From Diphasiastrum complanatum (taxonomy: Eukaryota; Streptophyta; Lycopodiopsida; Lycopodiales; Lycopodiaceae), in contig CM055107.1 of assembly GCA_029204225.1 (NCBI GenBank), positions 26,936,572 through 27,000,571 on the forward strand: a DNA stretch of 64,000 nucleotides, read 5' to 3'. Under the pieces are notes generated by a model. That model did no database searches, was not told the origin of the DNA, and saw nothing but the letters and a program-made list of their open reading frames with translations. Both the position numbers and the translations under genes were made by a program. Below are positions 48,025 through 61,500 of this stretch, in pieces (the stretch's first letter is position 1; each line of letters opens with the position of its first letter).

Positions 48025-51000
48025 TTAGCATGGTCCTAGTAGCAATTCATAGGTTTGGCCTGTATTCTTTCTGCTTGTTCTCTTCAAGCCTTCAAAATTT
48101 TTCCTGCTTCCCAGAAAATCTGAACGCTTCATTGGTACATAACCCTTTTCAACAGTCTTCTTTGCTGCATAAAGCATTCTAAGCTTGTGGGCATACTTCG
48201 AATCAGAATGTATGGCAACCTGAATTTCATCATCCGACAAATGTCCCTGCATAAAAATTTACACTACTAAGCTTTAACAGAACTGTGAACTGTAGGAGAT
48301 ATTACGTGCATGCTCAAGTGCAAATTCAAGTGCACCAGTACTTGGAAGCAAGTCTCAAGCTGCAGACTGTTTAAGACTTGCCTGGTAGAAAGCATAGACA
48401 CAGTCAAGTAAATTCTGTCTGGTAAAACCCTCTTCACTGAAGTAAATCTTTGAAGACAGGCCCATCTCATTGTTTTGATCGATTGGATAGAGAATTGTCA
48501 AGAACACTCCTTTGTACACAGTTTCAAGCTTCTCGCTGTAGAACATATATTAAATGACATGTCAGAACACAATTAGGGAAGAAGTTGAGCTGGACCAGCT
48601 AAGATTGTGGGAATAGATCAAAGGGTTCTTAACCCATTAATAAAACATAATAAACGTGTAACCCTCTCAAATCAAAGACCACCGAATCGTGAACAATACC
48701 TTATCCGCATGGGCCTTGTGTATGCTTCTGTATCTGAGAAAGCACTTGATGATGCATCACAACCAGCTCCATTTTCATAGATATCCCAAAGAGCTGAAGC
48801 TCGTTCATTTGTTTTTGGTGTACCATTTCCGAGATATGCGTCAGTTGAGCTGTCAAGATATAGTTGAGCTTTTGATGTGGGTTTGCTTACCAACCAACAC
48901 ACTGTCTCTAGAAGGCTTGAAGGTGTGATTGGCCGTGGTAGAGATCGACAAGGCTTCACACAGAAGATATTGGCATTAGTTGATCAATCCAGAGCCATTA
49001 GAACATTATGCTCATTATGACAAAAAGACGCTGAAGAAGTAGGTTTTCTAAAAAGGTTTTATGCTGCTAAAAAATTATATGTATCCAGGTCATGTCTAAA
49101 AGCTAACAGAAATTCACAAATAGCAAAACGTTCATGTGAATTGGCACCTGCATGTGTGCTCCATGTCGTCTCCTCACACCAGTCTTTGCAGAATTGACAA
49201 TTTTTTTACGCTCCTGGATTTGTGCTTGTAAATCTTCACCAGCAAGGCTACAACGAGACTGAACACTTGGTGCTTGGCTATCATCTTCAACCTTGTAGAA
49301 TCCACAAGCATAGAAATGACTCAAATTATTATCTCATAAACCCTTGCATCGCTTGGTATGTGAAAAGGCAATGAGAACAAGACATGAACTGAGCAAGAAA
49401 TGTCTTCATCGGTTGATGGCCAATAGAAGACTCTTCAACCAACTACCAGAGTCAAGATTCCAGATCAACGTTTTGGAACCAGCCTTCGAAAACAAATTTA
49501 TAGTATGTATTAATTTAGCTGAAGTTTTTAGATATTTATTTAATTGTCATTTTAATAATTTTTCACGTCAGCACATTCCGACCTGTTTTTTGAGAACGGG
49601 TTTCTAGGCTTGAAGAATGTTCAATACTACTTTTAGTCCAAAAGAATGGGTAACATGTTAGACCACAAAATTTCTCATGATAATGGCTTCAGGATGGTAG
49701 CTGTCTCAAAATTATACTATCCAAAATTTCATTTTCAAAATCTGTGCCATCTACGTAAAAGGATTCAAGAAACTCCATGCTTCATCATGTTACAACTTTC
49801 CTGTGGCACCTAGGCAATCAAGAATTCTAAAATGGTATAGATGACTATGCTAAAGCTGCAAAGTTTATGGATCATGAAAGTTGAAACCATGGTAAATCTT
49901 CCATACGGATCCCACTTCTGGTCTACCTTGATGCCCATATCGAACTTGGTTATTTTCAGCCTAAAATGATTTTAACATTTTCGATCACCATGAATAGGGA
50001 ATAAACCGTCAGCATAGTCAATAAAGCCTCTCTTCACAAAAAGTTCTTCAATATTTGGCTTGTAAGAGGCATACTGAGAATATTAATGTTCAAATGTAGC
50101 TCGAGAGTCTGCTAACGGAGTGATTTGTCATAGGTTAAGTATTATCTAGTCTCAGAATCCGTACCTAGAATAAATGGCATGGACTGAGTGCTATAGACAA
50201 TGACCACACTGGGTGAGAGGACAGTATTGTGACAAAGTGAAATTATCAAAATTTACTCGATAATTTGCAAACCATAGTGCACAGCATTTAGAAAAAGGTG
50301 GCTCAGAAATTTCTATTTGGAGCACTGGAAGTAAAGCCAATGTTGTGAACGAAATGTTTTCTTCTTGGAACTTTTGAAGTTAAAAGACAGTTTGATTATT
50401 TATTTTGGATTACATTCTAGGCAAATGAAATACATTATGTACAAAGCAATCCAGGCCTGGAAAGCCAAAGTTTGGAATCGTGATGCAAACAGCCCAAAAG
50501 AAAATATGTATTAGTCCACTTATATTCAGATTGATATGGATAGGCAATTGGACCTTGGGCTTGCCATTTGGAGCGTTGTGGCTAAGTTGCATATTTTGGG
50601 TCCAACATTTATTATTCATCTGATCACCGTTTGCGCAAATATCAAAATAACGAGGACTACGAAATGAGCCATCATCGTGAAGGTTTTGACTAGGGAGTAA
50701 AATTGATGGGTCTTGGATAGAGGTTCTTAGTGCCATTCAAGAATGGCAGTGGTCAAGGCAAATATAAATGCAGGTAAGTGAAATAAGGCATTAGCTATGA
50801 TGGGCAACAAGATGTTGGCATTATTGAGACTATGTAAAAGTGATCCCTTTATACAATAGATAGTGGAGTGGGGAAGCAATTGAAGCAAAATGTGGGATGA
50901 ATGTACATAAATAAGTGGCCAGAGACCTAGGAGCATGCAAACTTCACGAAGCTCTTTAGGGGTGGGCGAAGTTGAATGGATTGAATCTTGCCAAGCACAA

Positions 51001-54000
51001 GGCAAATGCTACTATAGGAGATGAAAAATATAAGAAAGTTGATTTCAGGTACCACAAATTTGGCATAAAGGTAATAATTTGTGGGACATCGGCTAAATGG
51101 TCTAAATGAGCAAGGGATGAGTTGTAACCAAGAATGTCGGCAAAGAACACTAGGACACGAATGCCAAGAAGGGGCGAAGGATATCATTCATGACATTCTG
51201 GAAAGCAGGAAGCTTGTTAAGTTGTTTTTGACTCCACTGGGCGTGACTAGCGATTCATCTAAGCCAAATGTCATGGAAGATAGTCTTAGTCTCAATGCCA
51301 AGGTGCATATGGACCTAATGATAGCCAGAGTGAAGATTATTTTTTTGAAGCATGGTGGCAGGAACACTTTGTCTTTAGGTGCCCCATCTACTATGAGATC
51401 ATAGGAAGATATTATTGCCTATTCATAGACACACTAGTTACGCTGCATTCTCTCATTCAATACAAGGATCCATGTCGTGTTGGACTACGGAGGAACCTAT
51501 CCCAGATAGATCAACACAGCCATCATGATGCACACCTTCCTATTACATCCTTCTTCTCTGGGGAAGAAGGCGGACAACAGAGCTAGAGGCAGATGATGAT
51601 GACAATGATGAAAAGCCCACACAGAGACCAAAGACGGCACATCACTTAGCATCATATGGCAGTCAAAGCTACTCGTCCTACTTTTAGGGCATGCACCTCT
51701 CATAGACGGCTCCACAACGACAGAATCAACACATTCCCAACATACCTCCAATGGCTACATACATCACCTCCTTCAACAAAACATGATGACTATGAGATGA
51801 TGACATATGATACCATGACATTGTAGCACATCATATAAGTAATGAAGCTTTCTTTCTTTCTATCTCACACAAGGTTTTGGTCGTACCTTAATACAGAATA
51901 CAACATATTTCATCATGAAATCAGAAAATGAGGTGCATGCCTCCCTATGGTCGAATGTCATCTTGAAGACGGATTCAAAAGTCTCTACATGTATTTGAAG
52001 AGCATGATTCCTTTGTTTAGTTTACTCCTAATAGCTAGCATAACAATTATCTTAGATTTGCCCCACAACAAGTTTGTTTCATGTGTCTAAAATTGCAAGG
52101 TCTATTGACAATAACCTTTTCTCTTGGTCAAAAACTTGGTTCTCACCAAACCTTTGGTAGCATGGACCAAAAAGGTTGACCTAAAATCTTATGTTTTAAC
52201 AATTCCGCAACATCCAAATTCATGACTTTCCAGGAAAATCAATGTGGCTTGTAAAATTAGAAAACTCTGCTATCTACATCACTTTTTTGAATATTTAAAG
52301 AGCTTGTACGTTTCAATGAGAACTCTAGGTTCCAACGTTTGTGGAAGACAGGCAATTTTCAAAGATTCCCCCTTGAAGAAGTTCAAACTGCCAACTCATC
52401 GTTGCAGGCTTTATTTTCTCTATATAAGATTTCAAAATGGTTTACCTTTTCTGGCCTTTTGTAGATAGTACTTGCTTTTGTTGATTGTTTATTACTTGCC
52501 TTGCTGATGCTTTCATTGTGATCTTGTTTGTGATCCATCCATGCATTATTTTAGGATTAGTTATGCATCTTAAACGACCACATAAATGTGTACTGATATA
52601 TGTGAGTCATCCATTACCTGAATTAAAAAGCTGCTGTGGGCATGATCCAGCAAGAAAGCTAGATGTCTTGCTAAATCTGATGAAAATTGCACAACATGTT
52701 GTGATCCTTCTTTCACAGTCTTCAATAGCCACCATGGCTGCAGGCCACCATAAAATTAGACAGTTTAATCTGGCAGAATGCCTCTATTGAACCAAGTGAT
52801 TGACCTTTTTTGAGAGTTACAGACTTGCCCCAAGACTGTGGTATGTATTGAGAACACTGGGGGGCGGCGGGGGGGGGGGGGGGGGGGGAGAGAGAGAGAG
52901 AGAGAGAGAGAGAAACCGAGACTAAATTGGTGCTGTAACCAACATATTTCATCAAGGAAGTGCCTTCACAAAGTACATGTGTCGCACCACATCCAAGATA
53001 CCAATCATCAGTAAAAGTCGCACCTTCTTGAGTTGCAGCCTCATGTACCTGTTCACATAAAGAGAAGCATTTAATGAGGATAATCATCCTCCAAGAATAA
53101 GTGTCAGATCTAACCAAGCTGAAAACCATTCCTTGCAAATAAAAGATTGTTGAACAGATTCTTTCACTGGATGGATTGAAGAAAAACTGTCTGATGACCA
53201 GATAGAAAGTGAACAAGATCAAGGTTACCTCATGTTTCAAGTCACGAGAAATATCAGGATCCAAATAGAATTTGAACCCTGTAAGAGATGATATTTTTTT
53301 CTTATCCCCCTCCAATTTCGAGTGAAATTGAGTGGGAGACTGTGCCAAACTGATTGGCTTGCCTTCATTATGTGTAACTTGCAAAGAAGAAGATGAAGTC
53401 CCCCTGATTGTTATTGCCTCGGGTAACCTCTCCAAAAATGTTCCAGCATTTACAAAAGCATGCTCAGCGCTGTAACGTGACTCATCCAAACGTTCTGCAT
53501 AAAGAGAAGCCTGTTTTTCAGCCAATACATCTTAGCACCTAACTGTCTGAGTATAGCTTCACCAAACCTTGACATGCCAGATAGATTATGGGCAATATAT
53601 GTCTGAGGAGAGTAATGAAAGTATTCACAAATTACCAAGTTATCTGTCAACTAGAAGAGGTACCCTTAAGAACTGTACATTTCACATAAATATCACAGGC
53701 CTTCAACAAAAATACTAAGCTAGTAGTGAGCTGCAGCAACTTGCCTTTTATGATTAGAATACAGAGTTTCTAATGAGCAATCAACCAAGCTAATTCCTTC
53801 TAAGAGGGCACCAAAGGTAATGACAAATACTTAAAGAATACCATTCCTCTTTGCTGAATTTAAAAACCATGAGAGCGTCACAACATATAAGCCCCTCCTC
53901 AAACCATGCTTAAGAGCATGCTCATATTTTGGACTGCTGAAATTGTTCACAGAAGTTAAGGATCATATTCGTGAAGCTCAAGTGCAGAGTTGCCTAACAG

Positions 54001-54267
54001 CACAAGCTAGAATTTCCAAAAATTCCTACAAGCAACAAAATAGAAAACTTCATGTTTGATATGCAGCATTTGAAGTCGTCAAAGAACAGAAACATCAGTT
54101 TTTTCACAATTGCTACTAGGCCTGATCTATAAATTGTACCAAATTTTTCTTACTATCAAAGACCACAAAGGATATTTGAACAATAAGATGTGTGCATTGA
54201 GGATGTAGATCGGGACTGTAAATGCCTCCCATTCTTTCAGTAGCAAACTTGACCTGTTTGCGAGCCT
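48025..54267 (-). CDS. TopBP1/Dpb11-like multi-BRCT protein, nine exons, 5' incomplete
   Basis: Exons: 54267-54176, 53944-53842, 53494-53229, 53048-52917, 52737-52618, 49291-49148, 48953-48700, 48535-48382, 48246-48025 (TAA). Phases agree at every junction, giving 494 codons. The first BRCT spans exons 1-2 (KFATERMGGIYSPDLHPQCT, then KYEHALKHG and LYVVTLSWFL with the conserved Trp). The second spans exons 3-5 (FYLDPDIS, GATFTDDWYLGCGATHVLC, PWWLLKTVKE). The C-terminal part (RPITPSSLLETVCWLVS, TILYPIDQNNEMGLSS, KRSDFLGSRKNFEGLKR) matches what I know of plant TopBP1-related proteins. BRCT pairs of this type bind phosphoproteins in replication and DNA-damage signalling in the nucleus. Intron 1 is U12-type AT-AC, the last intron is GC-AG, and intron 5 is 3.3 kb. 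The N-terminal exon was not found. Confidence 0.85.
52869..52912. repeat. G20 run plus (AG)n inside an intron
   Basis: Twenty consecutive G followed by about 12 AG units, ending 4 bp from the donor (52916) of the BRCT-gene intron. On the transcribed sense it is a CT then poly-C tract immediately after the 5' splice site. Confidence 0.95.
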
Positions 54268-57100
54268 CTGCCACAAAAAAAGCCTTGTCAATGTTTTTCA
54301 GCAAACTACCAAACAAGAAATAGCTGACACCAAAAACCAGTAAATTAAAGAAAAGATGTGGGAGTGGCTCCCTTTGAATAAGAATCCAAGAAGCATCAAT
54401 CCACCTCCACATTGATATACAGTCAAATATAATAAAATAGCATGGACAGCCATGAGAAAGCTGGGATACGGGAACTCGTTCAAACACTCTCTTAATAATA
54501 ATATCATACCAACACTTGCTTTCCCCCTTCATAGAATTTTTGTTTCTGCTGTACATCCTCATTTGTGTGGCTGATTGGAGTCAAATCCCGACTTCTAATA
54601 GAGGAAAGGAGGTCCTCACCAACTCACCACTGATTGGAGGACCCCTTCGTAGCATCTTTACACTGGCATGAGCGTGTTAAGTTGCACATTTGAAAAGTTT
54701 CAGCTAAAATAACAGAACTCCTGTTTAATTTTTCCTTTGATCAATTTGAAGCGTTGATTTTGAAAAGTTGAAATTTATATGGATTTATCTGCAACTGTGT
54801 GGGAATGAATAAAAAGTGCAATTGTGTTCTCACGTGCTGCTTATATAGTTTTGGTACATAACTAATAGTTCTGACTTCTAAAAGGGTTCCCATCTGCAGT
54901 TAGCAGGAGGTTAGTTAGGCAACTGTAGCATAACTAAGACAAATGGTGGCCTTACCTACCGCTTGAGCTGCCTGACCCTAATAGGACTTGGTTGAATAAG
55001 GTCCGCTGAGGTATAGCAGATGCTTAGGTCCCCTAATGCGGCTAGTAGTTCAGTGGCTGTCATTTAGGGATGAGCATATTCTCTTCTCAGTCATGGTGCA
55101 GCAACGACTAATGGTGATGGTGGTTAATACCACCCTCTCTGGAGGTATTTCTTCCAAGTTCCAACCCTTAGATGTGTGCGAGGTTGGAGACCACCACTGC
55201 CATTGGCACTCCAATGGTGGTGCAGAATTCGATCATTTAGCAGCAGGAGAACATTAATGGTTATAGTGCAAATATCTTCCATGCTTAGGAAGACCTCTTG
55301 AGGTTCTTCCAGCTACGAGTTCTGAACAGTAAGCAACATGAACGGCAGCCCGTCTGCATGCCGTCATCTTCAGGAAACAGTAGTACTTCTGCCCCTCTTG
55401 GTTGATCATCCATCTGATTGGAATAACGTTCGTCCATCAACATTGCAAATTTTCCTGAAAGCATACCTGAACAGTGTCACATCCTACTAACTACTAAAAG
55501 TCCAAATAAAGAACTATATTGACGTGCATGAATATACAAGGATTGCTTCTTCTAGCAGCAGTGATTGTTATTTGAGTTGCCTCCACAAAAGTCACTCAGG
55601 TGACATATTTTTCCTGAAGTAGCTCTACGCTTCTTCCTTCTGACGGTTGATATGCATTTTCACATCCTATTAGTTTTGTTAAGGCATATGTCATGTCTAT
55701 TTAATTGAGGCTTACTATTCCAGTTTTATACTACTACTACTACGACACAGTATCTGTCATTGCAATGTAGATTGATGCTTTGTTTGGTTCTTTCTACAGA
55801 TCTAACTACACATGAATTTGTTGTTTTTGCTTGCTTTTTCTTTCATGATGAAAATCTAAATTCAAAAACCTTTTCTCTTGGGGCTCTATATACAATCGTG
55901 TACTGTTCTACCACACCTTTCGCAACATTAGCATTCCTTAGAGCAAGAGATTGTGTACTTAATCTGACCTAATAAATATGAAGAGCATTTGTTGCCATCC
56001 TTCCACATTGAGCTCTTTTAGAAGAAGGTTTTTGTCATCTTTTATGTAACTGAGCTCAAAAGTTTTAGCTTTAGAACTTCAAACTCTTTTGTTAACAGGC
56101 CAAAACAAAGCCAGGAAGAGTCAAAATACCTCCAGGCTCAAGGTCTTAAAGATGCCACTGTTTTTGATGGACTCAATTGACAATGATGGAGCACGAGCCT
56201 CGAGCCAAAAAATAACTGGTCTATAGTCTATATGGACGCTTGCTCAAAGTCCATTGCAGAGTACATTAAAAATACAACGTACTGATACGCTGTTGCAAAG
56301 CCATAATAAAAAATTATGTGAAAGAAAAACCCAGCAATCAATCGGCTTAGAAAAAGTCATTCAAGTGCCTTAAAAGTGGTGAATCTATCCAAAATGATGG
56401 GAGCTCCCATAGTATTGGAATAAAGGGAAACCTACTGAAAACATTGACTCAAATCAATTCTAGAAGCTAGAGAAGTGGGTGGTTCCGTCCACAAAGTACC
56501 AGCAAATAGTGGGCAGAAAACAAGGCTACAAAAGTATCAAAAAACTGTGTCAAATCTTCCTGAAATGTGGCATCTTGAGTAGTTAGTAAAGCCCAAGTTG
56601 GAAACAACAAATTTGTTCCAACAAAATCGAAGACTTGCCGGCAGTGGACAACAACAGAACCTTTGAGCATTACAAGGGCAATGTAAAACAGGTTCGAATT
56701 TAAGCAATGAGCTAAAATGGGCTCAATATGTGTCCCAAAGAAAACAAAGAGGTTGACAAGAAGCCAATTGAGCTGCTATGTTGATACCCAACTATCATAA
56801 CTAACAAGTACCATATTGAATAGCAAAATATCTTACTAATAAGAGACTACAGTACAAAATCTAGCAAAAGAATGTCTGAAGAGAAGTTACCACACCTCTG
56901 TTCTAGGCAGGAAGGATGAAGATTATTTGCTAGAATGTTTGACACCCTACTATTAAGAGGTCGCTAGGAATAAAAACCAGAATATTAACATCTTCTCAAC
57001 TTGGAAGACAGATTGTTGGCGAAAGCTCTTCCTTGGGTAGAATGCCCTGAGGAGGCGTCCTTCCTTGCCGTAAAATCAGTTTTTACTTTTTTTCCAAGAT
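54268..57100. other. No gene identified
   Basis: Should contain the first exon(s) and promoter of the BRCT gene if they lie in this window, but I could not find a convincing N-terminal BRCT start. Short frames on both strands (for example 55036-55257) have no recognisable motif. Confidence 0.35.
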
Positions 57101-57109
57101 GAATTTTTT

Positions 57110-57168
57110 TACCGTAATTGTTTTTTACATGCACCTTCCGTGCAGAAGGTGCGTGTAAAAAAAATTAT
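57110..57168. repeat. Short perfect hairpin
   Basis: TACATGCACCTTC and GAAGGTGCGTGTA pair around a 6-base loop (CGTGCA), extended by T-rich and A-rich arms (TAATTGTTTTT / AAAAAAAATTA). Stem of about 23 bp, likely the tip of a small inverted-repeat transposon. Confidence 0.7.
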
Positions 57169-57439
57169 GGCAAAAAAAAAAAGGCGAACAAATTGCACTC
57201 CGTGAGGCACGTCCATTTCCTTCATTAAAAAGCAAAAAAGTGATTTTACGGTCCTAAAATTTTCAACACCCTCCTTTTTGGAAGGCCAAATGAGAAACAT
57301 AACTAGAATCTTCAATGTCAAGCAAAAATCTGATCTGATAACATAAATTCTATGAATTGAATCGTCAAATATTGATGCCAATAAGAGCTAAGCCCCCGCT
57401 TGCGACTATGAAGGATGAAAGTTGACACACAAGTTTCCT

Positions 57440-57570
57440 TCTATCCTTCGAGTTTGGGGGGGGAGAACCTCCCGCGAGGGCATTCCGCCCTAGGAGGGCC
57501 CAATGCCCAACGGTGGGAGCCCGAGGGCTTGTGCCCGAGAAGGGCGAAACGGTCGAGAGGAAGAGGGCCT
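57440..57570. other. GC-rich block with nested short inverted repeats
   Basis: Unlike the AT-rich surroundings, this has G runs, CCTCCCGCGAGGG, GCCCTAGGAGGGC and GCCCGAGGGCTTGTGCCCG. It may be the end of a GC-rich mobile element; no partner end was found. Confidence 0.45.
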
Positions 57571-57711
57571 TCCCCTACGTAATGTCAATGTGCAAAAGTG
57601 GAAGTTGTTGTTGTTTTTTAACGACCATACGGTACGGACATACGACCACACGAGTGGACGCTGTTTTTTTTTTCACATTTATAACGCAAATGTTTTTGTA
57701 TTTTTGTTGTT

Positions 57712-57831
57712 TGGTGGAATGTGCATGTGGATAGCCAATGACAGGCTGCCACATAGCACATGCACATTATGGCTGTTACATGGCACACACACATTTCACC
57801 ATAATTGGCTGTCCACATGCACATTCCACCG
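57712..57831. repeat. 120-bp inverted repeat (MITE or hairpin)
   Basis: The 27 bp at 57712-57738 (GGTGGAATGTGCATGTGGAT...) match the reverse complement of 57805-57831 with one mismatch. The 66-bp interior carries further GCACATG/CATGTG-type pairs. No coding content. It is compatible with a very small foldback element. Confidence 0.8.
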
Positions 57832-58192
57832 GAAAGCTCATGTGCTATGTGTCAACATTTGATTGGCTGATTATGAGAAGAATGATCACCTAAAATTTTG
57901 GTTGTAAAATCCACATGAACATTGCGTGGGGGGAGTTGTCTCCAAAATACAAGGGAAACCTGAGCACTTGGCATTACGGGATAAGAAGTCTTCCTTCTAA
58001 GTTTGTGTCTTGGAAAGTGCTCCAATATCAAGCTCAAACACTTTCTTGAATAGCATGCAAAATAGAACAAAAGAGCAGTGAAAAGGCAAATGATTGCAGC
58101 AAAGATATCCACTAGGTTTAAAAAGACACATTGCCTCTTTTTGCCCTCCAACATGTTCACTATCTCTAGTATCTACTATCAAAAAACAAAAT
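57832..58192. other. No gene seen
   Basis: Spacer with short frames only; no supported feature. Confidence 0.4.
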
Positions 58193-58570
58193 TAAATGAG
58201 GACCTATTCATGGGATATTTAGAGTTTTGATGTTTAATGAGGACCTATTCATGGGATACTTAGAGTTTCCATTCAAGTCTCTTGATGCTTGTCTGGTTCG
58301 GTTTGGGTGCCCTGAGTAAGGTCTACACATCTTGATTAACAACCAAACAACACAAACCCTCTAATTGCATGGCATTCAACAATACTCTTTTTGAATACCT
58401 TCCATATCTAAACACAAAATGACTTTCTCATTCTTAGCCATGTTTTTTTGATGTCTCATTACTGCAAATTTTCATGTCACAAATGATATTAGTATAGAGT
58501 TCTATCTTCCTCAAACTAACTAGATTATTAGTATAGAGCTGTATCTTCCTCAAGCTAACTAGATTATTCA
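58193..58570. repeat. Two independent ~41-43-bp direct duplications
   Basis: TAATGAGGACCTATTCATGG occurs twice about 41 bp apart (58193-58275). ATTAGTATAGAG with TATCTTCCTCAA and CTAACTAGATTATT occurs twice about 43 bp apart (58485-58568). Copies are nearly identical. Confidence 0.8.
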
Positions 58571-61500
58571 TGTACATACATTTGTATACAAAAGCTTATG
58601 TGATAGAACTTGGACTTTTTAAAAAAAAAAAATTTAATGTGAAAATCTAGGCTTTCACACTCTTGTTAAGACATGTATTTGGTATCCTTATGAAGAGTTT
58701 GATTTGGATCAAGCATCTTTGGTATCACCATTCATGCTAACGCTTTCAAGGCCTTGTTAGTGGTCTGCAATACTAGCATCGACAATGTCATTTGGTAAGT
58801 AAAATTTTTGATGTTTTTACTTTTGCTATTTGTATTTCTCTTTTCAAATAAAATTATTTTCAAATATATATTCAGATGTTTGTAGGCTCAAACCAAATTG
58901 ACGGAATTATGGTGTTGCTCACCTTTGCAACATAGCTGGATACATAAGCATTGCCACTTTTCAACTATGAAAAGAGGTTGATGCTACATTACAACATTCT
59001 CGGCTACACAGATTTTTTCAATCACTTTGATTGTAAAGTCAATCCAAATGACTTAGTAAAATAGATTATAACTCAAACATAATTTTTTAAATGAGTTGTA
59101 TTGATATTTTTTACTATTTCAAAAATAAAATTTTTCTTTGTTGTGGATTGCAATTATTTTTTCTCTCTAAAAAAAATTAAATCAACTTTTTTATTACTTA
59201 AACCGATTGATGTTGGATAATACTTGGGTTTAGAATTTTACTTAAATTTTAAATTTTATAATATTCTTTACAAATGCTAAAATCTTAATACTTAATTAAA
59301 AACAAACTTTTAGAAAAATATTGAAATTCTTTAAATTGCATATTTTTGACCAAAAAAATTTGGTTAAATATATTTCAAAATTATTAAATACACATTTAAA
59401 TAATTATAATTCGTTGCAACAAATTGCATGACTTTAATTTTTGTAATTTTCATGATTATAATACACAAATTTTACAATACTCATCTCAATTTTAAAACAT
59501 TTACACAGTGCAACATCTTAAATATAATTAGTTAATTAAAAATATTAAGATTCAAAATTAAGGTGATTATCAAAAAATTGTAAAAGCTTTTAAAATACAG
59601 GTCTCTCCACCATTTATTGTTTCAAAAGATTTCACGTTAAGTACGTAACTTGAACTAAATTGTCCATGTTCTAAAACTGTTGAAATCAAGTTTGATAAAA
59701 CTTAGAATCTTGATATAAGTCTAAGGCCTGATCCCTAAAAAAATTTCTAAAAAACAATGGATTGTTTCTTGAACACAATGCACATAGAGAAAACAAAAAA
59801 TTTCTAAGTGCTAGTTGAGTGTTCAATTCTACGCTGCTCCATATTATAACTAACGAGTTTGGTCTTCTATTTATAGGGAAACCCTACAACCTGTTTCTCT
59901 AGAGTAGTATAGGTTGGTAGTTGACAATGTAGTTAATGTATACTTGGTTTCAATATATGATCACTATAAAAAAAGTCTTCTTGAAATGTGTGATAGAGAC
60001 AATGCCTTATTTGTATCAAAAAGTATAGTATAGAATATTATGCAAAAGTGTAGAGTACTTTAGATAGCATTCAGATAGATTCAAAGCCTATGAGTTTCAA
60101 ATCAACATTGTTGATTGCCTATGAGATCCAAAAAAAATTGTATCAAAAAAATTTGAACCAATTCAAATACTGATTTGATGGAGATTCAAATTCACAAATG
60201 ATTTGAGAATGTTCATTCAAATTTGTTCAACAAAAATTAAATCTGACGATGATTCAAATGCTTGAAAATTTAAAAATTTAAATATTTCGAATATTTGGAA
60301 CTTCATATTGTGCGAACATGTGAAAGAATGTTTATTCGCATTTTGTGGATGTCTGTTATTTGAATCATGAGTAAAATACAAATCTCTAATTATGATATCT
60401 ATTATTCAAATTATGCAAATCTCTGAAATCTACTTGTTTAAATCTTCCAAGCATAATGTTTGTGACAGGAATGGTTTGTATTAAATTTTCAACAGCCCTT
60501 CTTAATTTGACTACAAACACTTTTGAAAATTTAACATATATTTAAACTTCAAGTGCTTATATCTAGGTAGATCCTTGATAAAATATCTATAGTCGAACGT
60601 TTTGTTGAACAATAAATTAAATCAATTTTCTTGTTATGAATTTTTTTGTGACAAAATGAAACTATATTTTTATATGCCTTGTCTGACAAATAGAACTCTT
60701 GGGCAAATGAAATCGAATCGAATGTACTTATAATGGCTATTACTCATGGACAAAATTTAAGGAAGTAGCATTAGCTTTACCTCCTCCTATATTAGGTCAA
60801 ATTAATCATCCATCCACATCAAGAATTTATCCTGATTTAGATGTGGAAAAGAAAACATATCATAATGTAAAGTCATGAATTCAAGATTTATAGATAGAGC
60901 TTGTTGTTGAAGTTGTAAATGAGACAAATTTAGATCCAAAAGTTTTACCACATGGTGACAATCCAAAGAGACCGCCAAAAGGATGACCTCAAAAAACTTC
61001 AAGGGTTATACCTTGAATGACATGGTGATCATGCTATTGAGGGCTTCAAGGTAACCAAATTAGAGACAACCAGACAAATAACAAGTTCTTGAAGGACTAG
61101 CTCAAATATGACCAATGAATCTAGCTAAGTCTAGAAAAGAGATAAATATTATAAATGTGAGTGTATAGTGTTGGGAAATGAGGTGCAGAATGGGTTGAAA
61201 AATCGGAGTGTCGCGAGACACTACCGACCTATCGGTAGGAGCTTGGAAAAGACTTGGTGAAAGTAGAGCATCATGTTTAGATCTTCTGCCACAACAGATC
61301 CAACCGATTAATCAATGAGTCGATAGGTGTCGAAGACAACCATGCAGAATTCGGAGGTGTCAAGGACAACTATGATTAAAGAGCATTCGACTCATTCGAC
61401 TCGAGAACTCATTCGACTCGACACGTGAGGAGATTAAAGAGCATTCAATTTACAAACTAGAAAAGTAAAAACAACAATTACCATTCACACATTATATGAT

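Noticed and set aside
50410-51404. Possible separate gene inside the large BRCT-gene intron
   Set aside because: Overlapping frames on both strands with no motif, no coherent exon series and no homology I recognise.
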